Part shown: positions 49,813 through 57,072 of the stretch, piece after piece | How the letters are laid out: each line of letters begins with the position of its first letter | Numbering within the stretch: position 1 is the first letter of the stretch | The notes under the pieces: model-generated | Databases searched by the model: none | The model's input: only the letters and a program-made list of their open reading frames with translations | Told to the model about the DNA's origin: nothing | Assembly: GCA_910587395.1 (NCBI GenBank) | Contig: CAJULJ010000015.1 | Span: forward strand, 1-57,072 | Origin: an uncultured Oscillospiraceae bacterium | Lineage (GTDB): Bacteria > Bacillota > Clostridia > Oscillospirales > Oscillospiraceae | DNA length: 57,072 nt | Direction: 5' to 3' | Program-made: the position numbers and the translations under genes

Positions 49813-49841
49813 ATTATACGGCGGCGGAGCGGAGGTGTCAA
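49813..49841 (-). promoter_or_regulatory. Promoter of mgtC
   Basis: Minus-strand TTGACA (49841-49836) and TATAAT (49818-49813) are both consensus with a 17-nt spacer, 46 nt before the start. Confidence 0.85.
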
Positions 49842-49952
49842 CGGGCGTTTAGGGGAAATGTACAAAAACACCGGATGAAATCGGGATAAATTGGTTCTTC
49901 TGCCGTTTCCGTCGGGGCTTTTTACAAAACGTTCGGGTTTTGAAAGGTATAC

Positions 49953-49982
49953 TTGACGATGGGGACCCAAACGGGATATAAT
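49953..49982 (+). promoter_or_regulatory. Promoter of the RpiB-family gene
   Basis: TTGACG (49953-49958) and TATAAT (49977-49982) with an 18-nt spacer, 72 nt before the start. Confidence 0.7.
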
Positions 49983-50054
49983 TTGGTAGCGACTGCAAAA
50001 CGGCGCGGGAGCAAGGCCGTTTGCGGAGCATCTATGAAGATTGGAGTGTCACCT

Positions 50055-50690
50055 ATGAAAATCGCACTCATCAATGAGAACAGCCAGGCGGCCAAGAACG
50101 GCATCATCCTGGCGGCGCTGAAAAAGGTGGTGGAGCCCATGGGCCACACCGTGGACAACTACGGCATGTACGCCGCGGACGACAAGGCCCAGCTGACCTA
50201 CGTCCAGTGCGGCATCCTGGGGGCCATCCTGCTGAACAGCGGCGCGGCGGACTTTGTGGTCACCGGCTGCGGCACCGGCGAGGGGGCCATGCTGGCCATG
50301 AACAGCTTCCCCGGCGTGATCTGCGGCCACGTGGAGGACCCGGTGGACGCCTACACCTTTGCCCACGTCAACGACGGCAACGCCGTAGCCATGCCCTTTG
50401 CCAAGGGCTTCGGCTGGGGCGGCGAGCTGAATCTGGAGTATGTGTTTGAAAAGCTGTTCGGCTTCGGCCACGGCCAGGGCTATCCCCCCGAGCGGGTGGA
50501 GCCCGAGATGCGCAACAAGCGCATTCTGGACGAGGTGCGCGCCAAGACCCTGCGCCCCCTGCTGGACGGGCTGAAGGACATCGACCAGGAACTGGTCAAG
50601 GGAGCGGTGGCCGGGGAGCGCTTCCAGGAGCTGTTCTTTGCCGGGTGCAGGGATCAGGCCGTCGCGGACTATGTGAGGAGCCTGCTGTAA
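50055..50690 (+). CDS. RpiB/LacA/LacB-family sugar-phosphate isomerase
   Basis: The 211-residue protein begins MKIALINENSQAAKN and has the family's active-site region (VTGCGTGEGAMLAMN, near residue 75) and VNDGNAVAMPFAKGFGWG. It is longer than RpiB (about 150) through a C-terminal extension (about 150-211) of the kind found in an RpiB subgroup. It should interconvert ketose and aldose phosphates (ribose 5-phosphate or a galactose 6-phosphate). ATG at 50055 has GGAGTG 6 nt upstream. Confidence 0.85.
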   Translation: MKIALINENSQAAKNGIILAALKKVVEPMGHTVDNYGMYAADDKAQLTYVQCGILGAILLNSGAADFVVTGCGTGEGAMLAMNSFPGVICGHVEDPVDAYTFAHVNDGNAVAMPFAKGFGWGGELNLEYVFEKLFGFGHGQGYPPERVEPEMRNKRILDEVRAKTLRPLLDGLKDIDQELVKGAVAGERFQELFFAGCRDQAVADYVRSLL

Positions 50691-50772
50691 GGGAACGGCG
50701 GCGAAAATTTTTCCAGGCACACGAAAGCGACGCCGGACAATGGAAAAAATCAGGCAAATTTCAGAATTATGC

Positions 50773-50800
50773 TTGACAGATTTGACAGAAGTTATATAAT
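50773..50800 (+). promoter_or_regulatory. Promoter of the BlaI-M56-secreted protein operon
   Basis: TTGACA (50773-50778) and TATAAT (50795-50800) have a 16-nt spacer. A second TTGACAGA copy overlaps the spacer (50782-50789), giving a tandem TTGACAGA motif that could be a repressor site. Confidence 0.7.
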
Positions 50801-50835
50801 TGACGAGTAGAAAGCTCATCAGATAGGAGGCAATC

Positions 50836-51222
50836 GTGAAACTTACAAAAAGTGAGCTGGAGGTTATGGAGACCCTGTGGCAGGCGGGGCGCCCACTGGC
50901 ACGTTTCGAGATTCTGGAGGAGAGCGTGGACCCCAGTTGGAGTCCCAGCACCATTCATATCCTGCTCAACGGCTTATTGAAGAAGGAGGCGATCCGAGAG
51001 GCGGGATTTGTCAAGAGAAGCAAGACTTACGGGCGGCTGTACGATGTCAATATTTCCAGAGAGAGCTATTATTCCGAGACGCTGCTGCGGGGCAAGGGCG
51101 CCAAGGCCATCCCTCTGTACGTTTCCATGCTGCTGAAAAGCGACGACCTCACCATGGATACGGTGAACGAGCTGGAACGGCTGGTGGCGGAGCGGAAGAA
51201 GGAGCTGGAATCTGACCAATGA
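50836..51222 (+). CDS. BlaI/MecI-family repressor 2
   Basis: The 128-residue winged-helix protein (LTKSELEVMETLWQAGRPLA, then SWSPSTIHILLNGLLKKEAI and RLYDVNISRESYY) is a distant BlaI relative. Start is GTG at 50836 with TAGGAGG 5 nt upstream. The stop overlaps the M56 gene by ATGA. It probably represses its own three-gene operon and is inactivated when the M56 protease is triggered. Confidence 0.88.
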   Translation: MKLTKSELEVMETLWQAGRPLARFEILEESVDPSWSPSTIHILLNGLLKKEAIREAGFVKRSKTYGRLYDVNISRESYYSETLLRGKGAKAIPLYVSMLLKSDDLTMDTVNELERLVAERKKELESDQ

Positions 51223-52373
51223 TTTCTGGTTCCTCCGTACTTAGCGCCCTGTTTCTCTATACAATCGCGGCGATTGCGATCGGCATACTGCACGTTTCGG
51301 GCAGGTTCCTGGGAAAGGGCGGCCTGGCTGTGCTGCTGTTCGCGTCCGCGCTGCTTGCCGCGAGGCTGCTCCTGCCGTTTGAGATATCAAAGACATATGT
51401 GATCCGTTCCTGGGACTTTTTGGGCTCTATACAAATTTATCTGCGGGAAAATCCGGCTGTTCCCCGAGGCTTTGTGGCAATTTGGATTACCGTTGCGGTG
51501 ATTATCACAGGACGGGACATCCTGATTTTCGCTCTGTCCCACAGCGAATTCAAGCTGTATCGGAGCGTGGATGACAAGCGCGTACAGCAGATCGCGGAGG
51601 AGATCGGCGTAAGCTGTCCGGTGCGGGTGTCGCCCGACGTGAACAGCGTCTTGGTGACCGGCGTGCTTCAACCCATCATCTACTTTCCCGAGGCGCCGGA
51701 TCTGTCCGACGAGATGGTCCGGATGGCTCTGATGCACGAGGAACAGCATGTCCGCGGGCATGACGCGCTGATTAAGCTCTTTTTTGGCATTCTGTCGGCG
51801 GTGGTATGGTGGACCGTGTGGTTTCGGATCGTGATTGACGCGCTGCTTGAGATATGGTGCGACAAGAGAGTGACGGCGCACATGAGCGAGAAGGAAACGC
51901 GGGAATACATGGATATGCTGACGGAAATGGCCAAACGGGCTGTGTCCAATAAAAAGAAGCCCGCGCTGGCTTTGGACGAGTTCTCCGCAGCGGGCAGAGG
52001 AGACTTTGAGATCAAGCTGAGATTTCGGGTGATGAATGCCCGCGCCAAGGCGGGGAGCTTGTCCCGGTATGTCAGCGCCGCGGTGATGTGCGTGCTGCCG
52101 GTTTTGTTTCTTGCGTCTTATCTGGTGGTTTGGCAACCGGCAAGTTTGCCGTCGGAAGAAGCCTTTCGGAATGATTCAGAAAACTATTACATTGGAATTT
52201 ATGATGGTCCCGATATGGGGGATGCGACAAGCGGTACTTTCATCTTGAAAGGGACAGATAACCAATATCAATTGTTCGAAAATTACAGATTGAGCAAGTA
52301 TCTTACTGAAGATGAGGCCAATTCTGGAAAATATCGGAGTTTATACGTTTATGAGGAGGGCAAACCAGAATGA
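51219..52373 (+). CDS. BlaR1-like M56 membrane metalloprotease 2
   Basis: The 384-residue sensor protease has membrane helices near 5-25, 33-53, 85-110, 195-215 and 290-310. The zinc motif HEEQHVRGHD starts at residue 173. The C-terminal outer part is short (about 75 residues, ending YVYEEGKPE), unlike the penicillin-binding domain of BlaR1. From about 52140 base composition turns AT-richer than the rest of the gene, coinciding with this outer domain. The ATGA overlap with both neighbours ties it to the BlaI-like repressor and the secreted small protein, which may be its signal or target. Confidence 0.85.
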   Translation: MISGSSVLSALFLYTIAAIAIGILHVSGRFLGKGGLAVLLFASALLAARLLLPFEISKTYVIRSWDFLGSIQIYLRENPAVPRGFVAIWITVAVIITGRDILIFALSHSEFKLYRSVDDKRVQQIAEEIGVSCPVRVSPDVNSVLVTGVLQPIIYFPEAPDLSDEMVRMALMHEEQHVRGHDALIKLFFGILSAVVWWTVWFRIVIDALLEIWCDKRVTAHMSEKETREYMDMLTEMAKRAVSNKKKPALALDEFSAAGRGDFEIKLRFRVMNARAKAGSLSRYVSAAVMCVLPVLFLASYLVVWQPASLPSEEAFRNDSENYYIGIYDGPDMGDATSGTFILKGTDNQYQLFENYRLSKYLTEDEANSGKYRSLYVYEEGKPE

Positions 52374-52624
52374 AGCGACGTATCCTAACTACTGTTGTTG
52401 CGTTATTGTGCACTGTGACTCTGCTTGTGGGAGGGCTTGCCCCAGCCTATGCTTATGCTCTTCCTGGCGGAGATGGTGATGCAGTTGTCCGGTCTGAGGA
52501 AGTTCGTTGGTACTACCGGCTTCACAATGGTGAAAAGCAGATGCGCCTGTGGTCAATTACTCAGGGACGCTGGCGCACTGACTGGATTCCTGTTCCCGAT
52601 GATTGGAACTTCCCTGATTATTAA
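52370..52624 (+). CDS. Small secreted Trp/Tyr-rich protein of the BlaI-M56 operon
   Basis: The 84-residue protein has a signal peptide (about 1-29, RRILTTVVALLCTVTLLVGG with AYA before the predicted cut). The mature part of about 55 residues is rich in aromatic and basic residues: EVRWYYRLHNGEKQMRLW, SITQGRWRTDWIPV. The pattern WYYRxxNG...RLWSxTxGxWxTDW recurs in small secreted proteins of gut Clostridia as far as I recall; function unknown. It starts on the M56 stop (ATGA) and is the last gene before a terminator. It could be a signal peptide, bacteriocin-like effector or envelope ligand. Confidence 0.7.
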   Translation: MKRRILTTVVALLCTVTLLVGGLAPAYAYALPGGDGDAVVRSEEVRWYYRLHNGEKQMRLWSITQGRWRTDWIPVPDDWNFPDY

Positions 52625-52632
52625 GAAAAAGA

Positions 52633-52660
52633 GGGCGGCATTTCGCATGAAATGCCGCCC
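52633..52660 (+). terminator. Terminator of the BlaI-M56 operon 2
   Basis: A perfect 12-bp stem (GGGCGGCATTTC with its complement) closes a GCAT loop and is followed by TTATTTT. Confidence 0.85.
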
Positions 52661-52740
52661 TTATTTTAGACGGGGTAACCCTTGTCCGCCGTCCGAATCC
52701 TGCGCCGGTTTTTCCGACCCCTGCCGTTGTCGGTTCCCCC

Positions 52741-52769
52741 TTGACAGAAAATGCGCCTCACTATAAAAT
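52741..52769 (+). promoter_or_regulatory. Promoter of rpoN
   Basis: TTGACA (52741-52746), a 17-nt spacer and TAAAAT (52764-52769), about 38 nt before the ATG. Confidence 0.65.
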
Positions 52770-52807
52770 AATTTGCAGTGAAAGCCTGCTTATATGGGGG
52801 TGCTACA

Positions 52808-54187
52808 ATGGATATGCGGCAAGTGCAGCGGACGGAACAGCGTCTGCTTTTGACCCAGGCCATGCGGCAGTCCCTTGAGGTGCTGCAAATGGCCCTTCCC
52901 GAGCTGCGGGAGTATATCCAGGACCAGGCCCTGTCCAATCCCCTGCTGGAAATTGAGGAAGCCCATGAGCATTTGTCTGTGGAATTCCTGCTCCGCCGGA
53001 ATTCCGATACGATCCAAACCTCCTGGCGGGATGAGGGGCTGGGTGATCTGAGGGCCCGGCGGACCGGCTGTGACGGCTGGCGGGAGCCGGAGGTAAATTC
53101 CCTGCACGGCAGCGTCGATTTTGCCACCCAGCTCTATGAGCAGCTGCTGGGCATGAAGTGGCTCAGTGAGCGGATGAAGGGTTTGTGCGAATATCTCATC
53201 CTGTGCTTGAACGACCGGGGATACTTGGACTTCGATCTGCCGGAAATCGCCCACGAGCTCCAGATCCCCCTGTTCGACGTGGAGCAGGCGCTGTACATCG
53301 TGCAAAGCCTCCAGCCCGCGGGAGTGGGGGCCAGAACGCTGAGCGAGTGCCTGATTTTGCAGTTGACACAGGGGGAGAATTTCAACGCTCGGACCCTGCG
53401 GGCCGTCCAGGAGGGGCTGGAGCTCATCGCCAAAAATAACATGACCGGGCTGGCCAAGCTGCTGTCCTGCACAAAAAATGAGGCGCAGAACACGGCGGAG
53501 GTAATCCGGCGGCTGGAGCCATTTCCCTCCAGGGGATATGGAAATGCCCGGCCCGTGCCCTATCAGATTCCGGAAGCCTCGATCTGGGAGGAGAACGGAC
53601 AACTGCGCCTGGAGTGGAACCACCGCTTCCTGCCCCGCCTGACGATGAACCAGGAGACCTCCAACTTGCTGCGGCAAAGCGGCGACGCGGCCAACCAGGA
53701 ATACCTGACCAAGAACACGAACGACGCCGTGCGGCTGATCAGATGCGTGGAAAACCGGCAGTCGACGATGGAACGGCTAATGAAGGAAATCCTACAGTAT
53801 CAGCAGGGGTTCTTTCTCCGGGGCGAACCGTTAAGGGCCATGACCATGGGGGACCTGGCGGAACGGCTGGGGCTGAATATCTCTACCGTAAGCCGTGCGG
53901 TTCGGGACAAGAGCGTCCAATTTCAGGGACGGTCCATCCCGCTGCGCGACCTGTTCACGGTGAAGCTCACCACCCCCCAGGGTGAGGACCTGTCCAGTGC
54001 CGCTGTGAAGCGGCATATCTCCCGACTCATCCAGGAGGAGACACCCTCCAAGCCTTTTTCCGACGAACAGCTGCGCTGCGCGCTGGAGGCGCTGGGCATT
54101 GTTATCTCGCGCCGTACTGTCGCAAAATACCGGGAGGAGTTAGGCATACCTGGCTCCTCTCAACGACGGCAAAAGGCTGGGCGGTGA
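52808..54187 (+). CDS. rpoN: RNA polymerase sigma-54 factor
   Basis: The 459-residue sigma-54 has the activator-interacting region I (LTQAMRQSLEVLQMALPEL), the core-binding part (about 95-280), a HTH (LGLNISTVSRAVRDK) and the RpoN box (SRRTVAKYREEL). ATG at 52808 (MDMRQVQRT) lies 5 nt after GGGGGTG; an earlier in-frame ATG at 52778 has no site. No bacterial enhancer-binding protein and no clear -24/-12 promoter were found in the window, so its targets lie elsewhere. Confidence 0.93.
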   Translation: MDMRQVQRTEQRLLLTQAMRQSLEVLQMALPELREYIQDQALSNPLLEIEEAHEHLSVEFLLRRNSDTIQTSWRDEGLGDLRARRTGCDGWREPEVNSLHGSVDFATQLYEQLLGMKWLSERMKGLCEYLILCLNDRGYLDFDLPEIAHELQIPLFDVEQALYIVQSLQPAGVGARTLSECLILQLTQGENFNARTLRAVQEGLELIAKNNMTGLAKLLSCTKNEAQNTAEVIRRLEPFPSRGYGNARPVPYQIPEASIWEENGQLRLEWNHRFLPRLTMNQETSNLLRQSGDAANQEYLTKNTNDAVRLIRCVENRQSTMERLMKEILQYQQGFFLRGEPLRAMTMGDLAERLGLNISTVSRAVRDKSVQFQGRSIPLRDLFTVKLTTPQGEDLSSAAVKRHISRLIQEETPSKPFSDEQLRCALEALGIVISRRTVAKYREELGIPGSSQRRQKAGR

Positions 54188-54310
54188 AAGGGGCGCGTGG
54201 AGAAAGAGCGGCGGATTTTCCGTCAAAGGACAGCTCTATGCCGGCTATCCGCAGTTTATGCGGCCTTGATTCAAAAGCAGTGACACCTCCCCAAAAAGAA
54301 TACGCAAGCC

Positions 54311-54348
54311 AAAGCGGTGCTGTTCTCTTATCGGAACAGCACCGCTTT
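54311..54348. terminator. Terminator between rpoN and the zinc-ribbon gene
   Basis: A perfect 15-bp stem (AAAGCGGTGCTGTTC paired with its complement) has an 8-nt loop, and TTTTC on the plus side. The two flanking genes converge, so it may serve both. Confidence 0.85.
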
Positions 54349-54416
54349 TCGTATATCCGGGCCGCCGGCGCTGCTCGGATATATGATTGGATATTCTTTG
54401 GCGATACGCGGGTTTT

Positions 54417-56578
54417 TTATGTTCTTCCCTTCTTTTTCCGGCACACAGGGCATCCGCTCCCCTCTGTGCGGTAGGCGATTGGCATAGTCCAACGGCAGCC
54501 GCAGGACCGGCAAATCCATCCAACCGCCCGCATGGATCGGGGAAGAACCTGTTCCGGAGTCAAGGTGTCATTCGCGTCATGATCCCATTCGGCGGCTAGA
54601 GCTGGATTCAGCGCGGCAAGAGAGTTTTCCTTACTGGCCAGCTGTCCATTGCAATAGGGACAGCCGCTGCCGTTGATGCGGGAGTCTGGTGAGGCCTGCC
54701 ATTCATGTCCGTTTTCACAGATCCACCAAACTGTTTTTGTGCTGCGTGCCGTCACATCCCACGGCGTCAGGTCACCGTTTTTGACCGGATGCCATTCCTG
54801 GGCCAGCAAGGGAAACACGGCGTCCAGGCAATTGTCGCCGCGCGCCTTGTCTAAGGGCACTGCCGGGCGGCGGCCGTTTTGCTCATTCGGTTGGGAGCGC
54901 CCTGCCATTCGTGCCCTTTCTCACAGCACCACCACCACTGCTTATTGCTCTGGGGCATCACCTGATCTGGGGTAACGGTTCCATTTCGTGTGGGGTGCCA
55001 AAGGGCGGCTAATTCCGGATTCCTGCGCGCCAAATTATTTTCGTCCGTAGGGATGGTGCGCGTACAGGCCGGACACCGGCTTCCATTGGGATTAGCCCGG
55101 TTAGGCAGCATGGTTTTCCATCGGTGTCCACAGACAGAGCACACCCAGGCGGCCATATATTTTGTGTTGGGCAGCAGCTCATATAGGGTCTTGTCATTGA
55201 GCTCCGTGTCCCACTCGGACAGAAGATGGGGAAAGCGGACAGCGGCATTATTGGTCTCTGTGGGAAGTTTTCCGGCACAATAGGGACAGCCGGAATGCTG
55301 TTTGGTTCGGTTCGCCACGGTGGCGGTGAATTCCCTCTTACACGTTCTGCATTTCCAGATCCCCTCCCTGGAAGAACCTGCTGAAACGGCCTCGGGAGGA
55401 CTGCCGTTCTTTTTGCTCCACTCCCTTCCCAACTCCGGGAAACAAACCGCCAGGGAGCGCTGCCTGCGTTCATGATAGTATGTATTCTCTATTTTCTGGT
55501 GGTCCCGGACAAAATCCGGTGGGTCGAAGTATATCGCCTCTCCAATCAGCGCTTCCAGCCAATGAAACACATAACATACCAGCTGATCCAGTTTTTTGTT
55601 CGGTGCGGGATCATAATAGGTGAGCACATCTCCATCTAAGGTAAAGTCGGAGATCAGCTCCGGACTCTCCGCCAGCCAAAGCACATGGCGGTATCCTTTC
55701 TGGAGCAACTCGGCCCGGCGGCGAGCATCCCGTTCGCGGGCCTCCTCCCGCCAGTGCGTATAGCCATGGTGTTCAATGGCGATGCGGTAGGAGGGAAGGC
55801 AGATGTCTATATGGTAGCGGCCCTCCGGGTACTCGCAGGCACAGTCGGGGAAAACCCTGCGAAGATAGTAAAACAGAACCCGGCTGGTATAGGTGATTTT
55901 AAATAGGCGGGCGCAATGGGGGCAGCCTCTGCGCGATGATGTCCGGTTCGCAATTCGATCCTGCCAAATGTGGCTTGGATCAAAATCGCACCGCCACCAG
56001 ACCTTTTGCCTGCTGGCCGGAAAGCATTCCTGAGCTTGAAGGCCTTCGTTCAGAATGTTGTCAAACTGGCGTGAAAGCTCCGGGTAACAGTCCGCCAGAT
56101 TATATTGAGGGGAAATCTTCTGCTTGCCGCAAAAAGGACACAGCTCACCTCCTTTGCGGCGGACTCGCTCGGCGGACCTGATTCGGTCCCCCAAATACGC
56201 CTTCCAATGACTCCGGCACCGTGGACAGTGCCAGTAAAACTTGCTTTTCCTGTTTTTGCACTGCTCAGGCTCCATAATATTTGCTTGAAAGTCCCACTGG
56301 AGAAGCAGTTCCGGATACCGCTTTGCCCAAATATTGTCCTTCCAAGGCACCCGGTTATGGCAAGCGGGGCAGTCCAGTCTGGCCCTTTTGCGCGTCGCTT
56401 TGTTCAGGCAGCGCTTCCATTGACAGCCGCATTTTGGACATAGGAACGCGGCTGTGAAGGTGGATGAAAATCCAACTTGATTTGCCGGAAGGGGGTTTGC
56501 GCCGGCCTCATAGCAGCGCAGCAGTTCCTCTGCGCCGTGTTCAACGCACCAGTCTTGAAAAGTTTTTGTAAAACGCAT
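54417..56578 (-). pseudogene. Zinc-ribbon repeat protein with nuclease-like segment, frameshifted
   Basis: From ATG at 56578 (GAGGA 6 nt upstream) the frame reads about 575 residues to 54851 with repeated zinc-ribbon units of the DUF4379 type (WWCCEKGHEWQ, then CPxC pairs). At about residues 235-300 a PD-(D/E)XK-like or Vsr/DUF559-like segment is inserted (HIDICLPSYRIAIEHHGYTHW, then RDARRRAELLQKGYRHVLWL). After RQCP the frame stops at a TAG, while the expected next units (DNCLDAVFPLLAQEWHP onward) continue in another frame to 54417. A CPxC pair is damaged at the junction (about 54851-54862), so a deletion is likelier than a one-base error. An intact ancestor would have been about 720 residues. 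Confidence 0.75.
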
Positions 56579-56753
56579 CGTCATTCCTCGCTACATGATT
56601 ACAAAGAGTTTTATCACAGCCGTATCCCTCCCGCCTAAGTGTACAGAATGCGCTTGTTGACTTATTTTGGAGTGCAAGAACAAGCTGATGACTGCAGCAC
56701 CACATGATGTGGAGAAGTGATTGTTCATATCAACCACAAAAATATACACTGAC

Positions 56754-56782
56754 ACTATACTAAAAATGGTATAATCTGTCAA
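56754..56782 (-). promoter_or_regulatory. Promoter of the zinc-ribbon/nuclease-like gene
   Basis: Minus-strand TTGACA (56782-56777) and TATAGT (56759-56754) have a 17-nt spacer. This implies a leader of about 170 nt before the start codon. Confidence 0.7.
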
Positions 56783-56789
56783 TAATTTT

Positions 56790-57050
56790 ATCAAATAAAT
56801 TTAACAGACAAAAACGGAATAATCATATTATTATATCGTGGAAACACTCTTTTACTTTTACCGCTCTTTACTGTCCTTAACCGCTGTTATCTCAATAGTT
56901 TAAGCGGTAGTTAGAAGTGGAAAACTTTGTGGAAATGTAGATAACCCGTCTATTATTCCTATATCGATATTCCTATACTCCGTGAAAGGCAGAATGGAAT
57001 GAATAAAAATACAATCCTCTAGATGGTGTCGTCAATAAACGAGGAGCCAA
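56790..57050. other. AT-rich intergenic border with short repeats
   Basis: This stretch is clearly richer in A and T than the rest of the window. It contains ACCGCT twice (near 56859 and 56880) and the inverse AGCGGT (near 56901), and ATTCCTATA twice (near 56955 and 56969). No gene is supported. It may be a regulatory region or the edge of another acquired segment. Confidence 0.45.
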
Positions 57051-57072
57051 ATGGCAATACAACGAATTTGGA
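57051..57072 (+). CDS. Possible start of a gene continuing past the window
   Basis: ATG at 57051 follows GAGGAG with a short 4-nt gap and reads MAIQRIW before the window ends. Seven codons are not enough to identify it or to be sure that it is coding. Confidence 0.3.

Noticed and set aside
54184..54474. 96-codon ORF overlapping the rpoN end and the terminator
   Set aside because: Contains the terminator stem in its coding sequence and no ribosome binding site; the region is a convergent intergenic gap.
56591..56794. 67-codon minus-strand ORF before the zinc-ribbon gene
   Set aside because: It overlaps the predicted promoter of that gene and has no ribosome binding site.
1..57072. CRISPR arrays, rRNA or tRNA genes
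   Set aside because: I saw no regularly spaced direct repeats and no cloverleaf or rRNA signature sequences by eye; a tRNAscan or CRISPR-finder run would decide.

Overview
The window looks like chromosomal DNA of a high-GC, anaerobic, spore-forming gut Firmicute of the Clostridia, most likely an Oscillospiraceae-type organism (Flavonifractor, Lawsonibacter or Intestinimonas-like). The reasons are spoIIP, VanR/VanS-like two-component genes, desulfoferrodoxin, FeoAB, BlaI/M56 pairs, ECF sigma factors with DUF4179-like anti-sigma partners, WYL and DUF3795 genes, strong AGGAGG ribosome binding sites and mostly GC-rich codon use. The species is inferred by eye and not proven.

Positions 1-6408 are the right end of an integrated mobile element. 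A minus-strand operon (Cro-like HTH, antirepressor, excisionase-like HTH, small genes, PcfK-like, PcfJ-like) diverges from a CI-like repressor across a 29-bp palindromic operator. A tyrosine integrase follows. Just after it lies an 18-codon fragment matching the 3' end of rpsI (ribosomal protein S9), then a perfect 14-bp terminator. The element therefore appears to have inserted in the 3' end of rpsI; its other end and the intact rpsI lie outside the window.

Positions 6.4-32.9 kb are chromosomal backbone: a two-component system, spoIIP, an AbrB/ABC-transporter operon, bactofilin, glutamate dehydrogenase, an ECF sigma/anti-sigma pair, a BlaI/M56 pair (M56 gene frameshifted), a ppk1-pfkA-nitrite/sulfite reductase run, and a second ECF/anti-sigma pair. 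Both sigma genes carry nearly the same GGAACC/GGACCC-N16-CGTC promoter. A gene with a clear AcrVA2-like (anti-Cas12a family) C-terminus follows. Then come a large unknown membrane protein, a WYL regulator with its DUF3795 partner, an MBL-fold hydrolase and a YbaK-type editing protein.

Positions 33.2-34.6 kb are a scar: a truncated, frameshifted transposase fused to a decayed PemK/MazF-like gene. Next is the most unusual gene, a 979-residue protein whose two ends resemble flagellin helical domains but which carries about 750 residues of insert, including a Gly-rich beta-solenoid-like section. FeoA-FeoB (with a His-rich insert), desulfoferrodoxin, a SUV3-like RNA helicase, a FapA (DUF342) protein and a CheX-CheY fusion follow. 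Flagellin-like, FapA and CheX/CheY genes within 11 kb and without flagellar genes suggest motility-derived parts used for something else.

The last part holds a membrane-anchored, domain-permuted GH3 glycosidase, MgtC, an RpiB-family isomerase, and a tightly overlapping BlaI-M56-small secreted protein operon. It ends with rpoN, a frameshifted zinc-ribbon repeat protein containing a nuclease-like segment, and an AT-rich border where another gene may begin.
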